From the NCBI RefSeq assembly GCF_004366595.1, contig NZ_SORE01000022.1, forward strand, positions 1 through 64,000: 64,000 nucleotides of DNA, read 5' to 3'. The DNA comes from Paraburkholderia rhizosphaerae. GTDB lineage: Bacteria > Pseudomonadota > Gammaproteobacteria > Burkholderiales > Burkholderiaceae. The translations under genes and the position numbers were made by a program. The notes beneath the pieces are model-generated. The model had not been told where the DNA came from and did no database searches. It saw only the letters and a list, made by a program, of their open reading frames with translations. Of this stretch, positions 62,310 through 64,000 are shown piece after piece (positions within the stretch are counted from its first letter, which is position 1; each line of letters opens with the position of its first letter).

Positions 62310-63071
62310 ATGGGTGCGAAAGACGCCAATCCGCCGGGTACCGCGTACGCGATACTCGGCGCGCTGCTCGGCTACCCGGTCGAGCCTCTGTTCGATGCGT
62401 TGCCGCAAGCGCGGGAACGGCTGCAACGCGAGCGCGGCTTTAGCCGCGACGCGCGTGCGGGACTCGAGCGTTTTTTCGACTATTGCCGCGAGCGCGATCT
62501 GTTCACGCTGCAGGAGAACTATGTCGCGCTGTTCGATCGCGGGCGCGCAACATCGCTCTATCTGTTCGAGCACGTGCACGGCGAATCGCGCGACCGCGGA
62601 CAGGCGATGGTCGATCTGCTGCAGATGTACGAGCAGCACGGGCTGCATCTCGGCGCAGGTGAACTGCCGGACTATCTGCCGGTGTTCCTCGAATATCTTT
62701 CGCGGCTGCCGGCGGCCGAAGCGCGTTCGCTACTGGGCGAAACCGGCGAGATTCTGCAATCAATCACCGCGCAACTCGCCAAACGCGGCAGCCCGTACAG
62801 CTTCGTCGTCAGTGCGTTGATGTCGCTCGCGGGTATCGGTGCGGGCGCTACGCCGCATGAAGTGGGCGATGACGATGCGCAAACGCCTCCGTCGTCGGAC
62901 GATTATCGCGCGCTGGACGCCGCATGGGCCGACGAACCCGTCCGCTTTGTCGGTGCGCCGACGCCGGGTCAGGTGCCCGCTCAGGTGCCCGTGCACTTCT
63001 ACGATAACCGGCCCAACCCGGCCGCCTCGCCGAACGCAGTGAACCGTACCCGGGAGCCTCGCCATGGATGA
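62310..63071 (+). CDS. narJ: nitrate reductase assembly chaperone
   Basis: A 253-residue protein. LGALLGYPVEPLFDALPQAR at the N-terminus and ENYVALFDRGRATSLYLFEH, with HVHGESRDRG, are the NarJ signature; the C-terminal tail is Pro-rich. It is required for molybdenum-cofactor insertion into NarG. AGGAG precedes the ATG at 62310, 1 base after the narH stop. Its end overlaps narI by 8 bases. Confidence 0.93.
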   Translation: MGAKDANPPGTAYAILGALLGYPVEPLFDALPQARERLQRERGFSRDARAGLERFFDYCRERDLFTLQENYVALFDRGRATSLYLFEHVHGESRDRGQAMVDLLQMYEQHGLHLGAGELPDYLPVFLEYLSRLPAAEARSLLGETGEILQSITAQLAKRGSPYSFVVSALMSLAGIGAGATPHEVGDDDAQTPPSSDDYRALDAAWADEPVRFVGAPTPGQVPAQVPVHFYDNRPNPAASPNAVNRTREPRHG

Positions 63072-63747
63072 CTACATTCACCAGTTCATATTCGGCATCT
63101 ATCCGTATATCTGTCTTGCGGTTCTGCTGCTGGGCAGCCTGGTGCGCTTCGACCGCGAACAGTACACATGGAAAAGCGACTCGTCGCAGATGCTCAGACA
63201 CGGCGCGTTGCGGCTCGGCAGCAATCTGTTTCATTGGGGGGTGCTGATCGTCGTGCTCGGTCACTTTGCCGGCTTTCTCGCACCGCACTGGATGGTGGCG
63301 CCGTTCCTGTCGGCGTCGGGGCACCAGCTGGTCGCGATGATCGCCGGCGGTGCGGCCGGTATCGTCGCGATCATCGGGCTGACTATCCTGATTCATCGGC
63401 GCCTTGGCGATGTGCGGATTCGACGCAATAGCCGCGTGTCGGACATTGTCGTCGTGCTGATGCTGTGGGTGCAGCTCGCGCTCGGCCTCGGCACCGTGGT
63501 GCTGTCGATGCACCATATGGACGGTGTGATGTTCGAACAGCTTAGCGACTATGTGAAGGGCGTCGTGACGTTCCAGCCGAACAACGCGAGCTTGCTGATC
63601 GGCGTGCCACTGACCTATCAGGTGCACATCGCGCTCGGCTTCACGATCTTTCTGATCACGCCATTCACGCGGCTCGTGCATATCTGGAGCGGCGTCGCGT
63701 CGATCGCCTATCTGATCCGCCCATATCAGCTGGTGCGCAAACGTTGA
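63064..63747 (+). CDS. narI: respiratory nitrate reductase gamma subunit (cytochrome b)
   Basis: A 227-residue membrane protein with five hydrophobic segments. MDDYIHQFIFGIYPYICLAV begins the first, and the haem-ligand His residues are in SNLFHWGVLIVVLGHFAGFL and LTYQVHIALGFTIFLITPFT. It takes electrons from quinol and passes them to NarH. It is the last of the four nar genes and overlaps narJ. Confidence 0.94.
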   Translation: MDDYIHQFIFGIYPYICLAVLLLGSLVRFDREQYTWKSDSSQMLRHGALRLGSNLFHWGVLIVVLGHFAGFLAPHWMVAPFLSASGHQLVAMIAGGAAGIVAIIGLTILIHRRLGDVRIRRNSRVSDIVVVLMLWVQLALGLGTVVLSMHHMDGVMFEQLSDYVKGVVTFQPNNASLLIGVPLTYQVHIALGFTIFLITPFTRLVHIWSGVASIAYLIRPYQLVRKR

Positions 63748-63757
63748 GGAGGCGCGC

Positions 63758-64000
63758 GTGAGCACGCTAGAGCAATCCGAACAGCGCAACGACGGTGCAT
63801 TGACCGTCAACGGCATCGCGATCGATACCGCATCGATCAGCGAAGAGGCCGAACATCATCCGGACGCGGCCGATCCGCTTGCTGCCGCCCGCGAAGCGCT
63901 CGCGATTCGCGAGCTGTTGCGGCAACGTGCCGTCGAACTGCAACTCGTGCATGACGGCGACCCGCTCGACGATGCATCGGTTGACCGCCTGCTGGCGCAG
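63758..64000 (+). CDS. nar-linked peptidylprolyl isomerase (parvulin-like), partial
   Basis: Only 81 residues are present, and the frame is still open at base 64000. The start is GTG 63758 with GAGGAGG upstream, 10 bases after the narI stop. The text (LTVNGIAIDTASISEEAEHH, then AREALAIRELLRQRAVELQL) resembles the N-terminal helical part of PpiC-like proteins that follow narI in Burkholderia. The catalytic parvulin domain lies outside the window, so this call is a family-context inference. Confidence 0.6.
   Translation, partial: MSTLEQSEQRNDGALTVNGIAIDTASISEEAEHHPDAADPLAAAREALAIRELLRQRAVELQLVHDGDPLDDASVDRLLAQ

Overview
The window looks like chromosomal DNA of a Burkholderiaceae bacterium, most likely Paraburkholderia, Caballeronia or Burkholderia. 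The grounds are high GC content, a typical Burkholderia general porin (13296-14405), many LysR regulators, many transporter and dehydrogenase genes, and a narGHJI operon followed by a parvulin gene. This is inference from protein resemblance; no database search was run. No rRNA, tRNA, CRISPR array or complete insertion sequence was seen.

Layout. 0-5 kb: tail of an ABC-transporter ATPase, a DMT exporter, a coupled phosphoesterase operon (2.0-3.5 kb), a lone cobF, and two decayed genes meeting head to head (4.4-5.1 kb). 5-12 kb: an S10 peptidase lipoprotein and an EF-hand protein, then a leftward cluster with two DUF2589 proteins, two unknown coupled proteins and a GH19 hydrolase, facing an OmpR-type regulator with a degenerate receiver. 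12-20 kb: LysR, porin, AhpD-like protein, an Ldh-family dehydrogenase, and an oxalate decarboxylase (a manganese enzyme) placed before a manganese transporter. 20-26 kb: an integrase-fragment/MarR fusion, AraC and LysR regulators, a DUF4865/tautomerase pair, the remains of a regulator-reductase pair, and an SDR. 26-35 kb: outer-membrane protein, HDAC-like deacetylase, beta-propeller proteins, SulP and MFS transporters, TauD dioxygenase.

35.6-37.4 kb is an AT-richer accessory patch with a frameshifted GNAT/PUA-like gene overlapping an ASCH gene. 37-46 kb: an HTH regulator divergent from DUF899-DUF2182, small exported proteins, a phosphatase, a sterol desaturase whose reading frame runs antisense into a catalase/cytochrome b561 pair, and a tautomerase/SDR pair facing a LysR. 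47-52 kb: a DMT exporter, a gamma-carbonic-anhydrase-like protein, and a coupled cupin dioxygenase-MFS-SDR operon behind a GntR-type operator-like site. 52-57 kb: repeat-rich propeller, small membrane and secreted proteins, Ohr and a TetR regulator. 57-64 kb: narGHJI preceded by a perfect FNR-type box, then a parvulin cut by the window end.

The best candidates for undescribed biology are the DUF2589 cluster (8.0-11.9 kb), the GNAT-PUA/ASCH pair (36.0-37.4 kb) and the integrase-MarR fusion (20.6-21.4 kb). Start codons were chosen from ribosome-binding sites and family lengths; where a different start is plausible it is stated.
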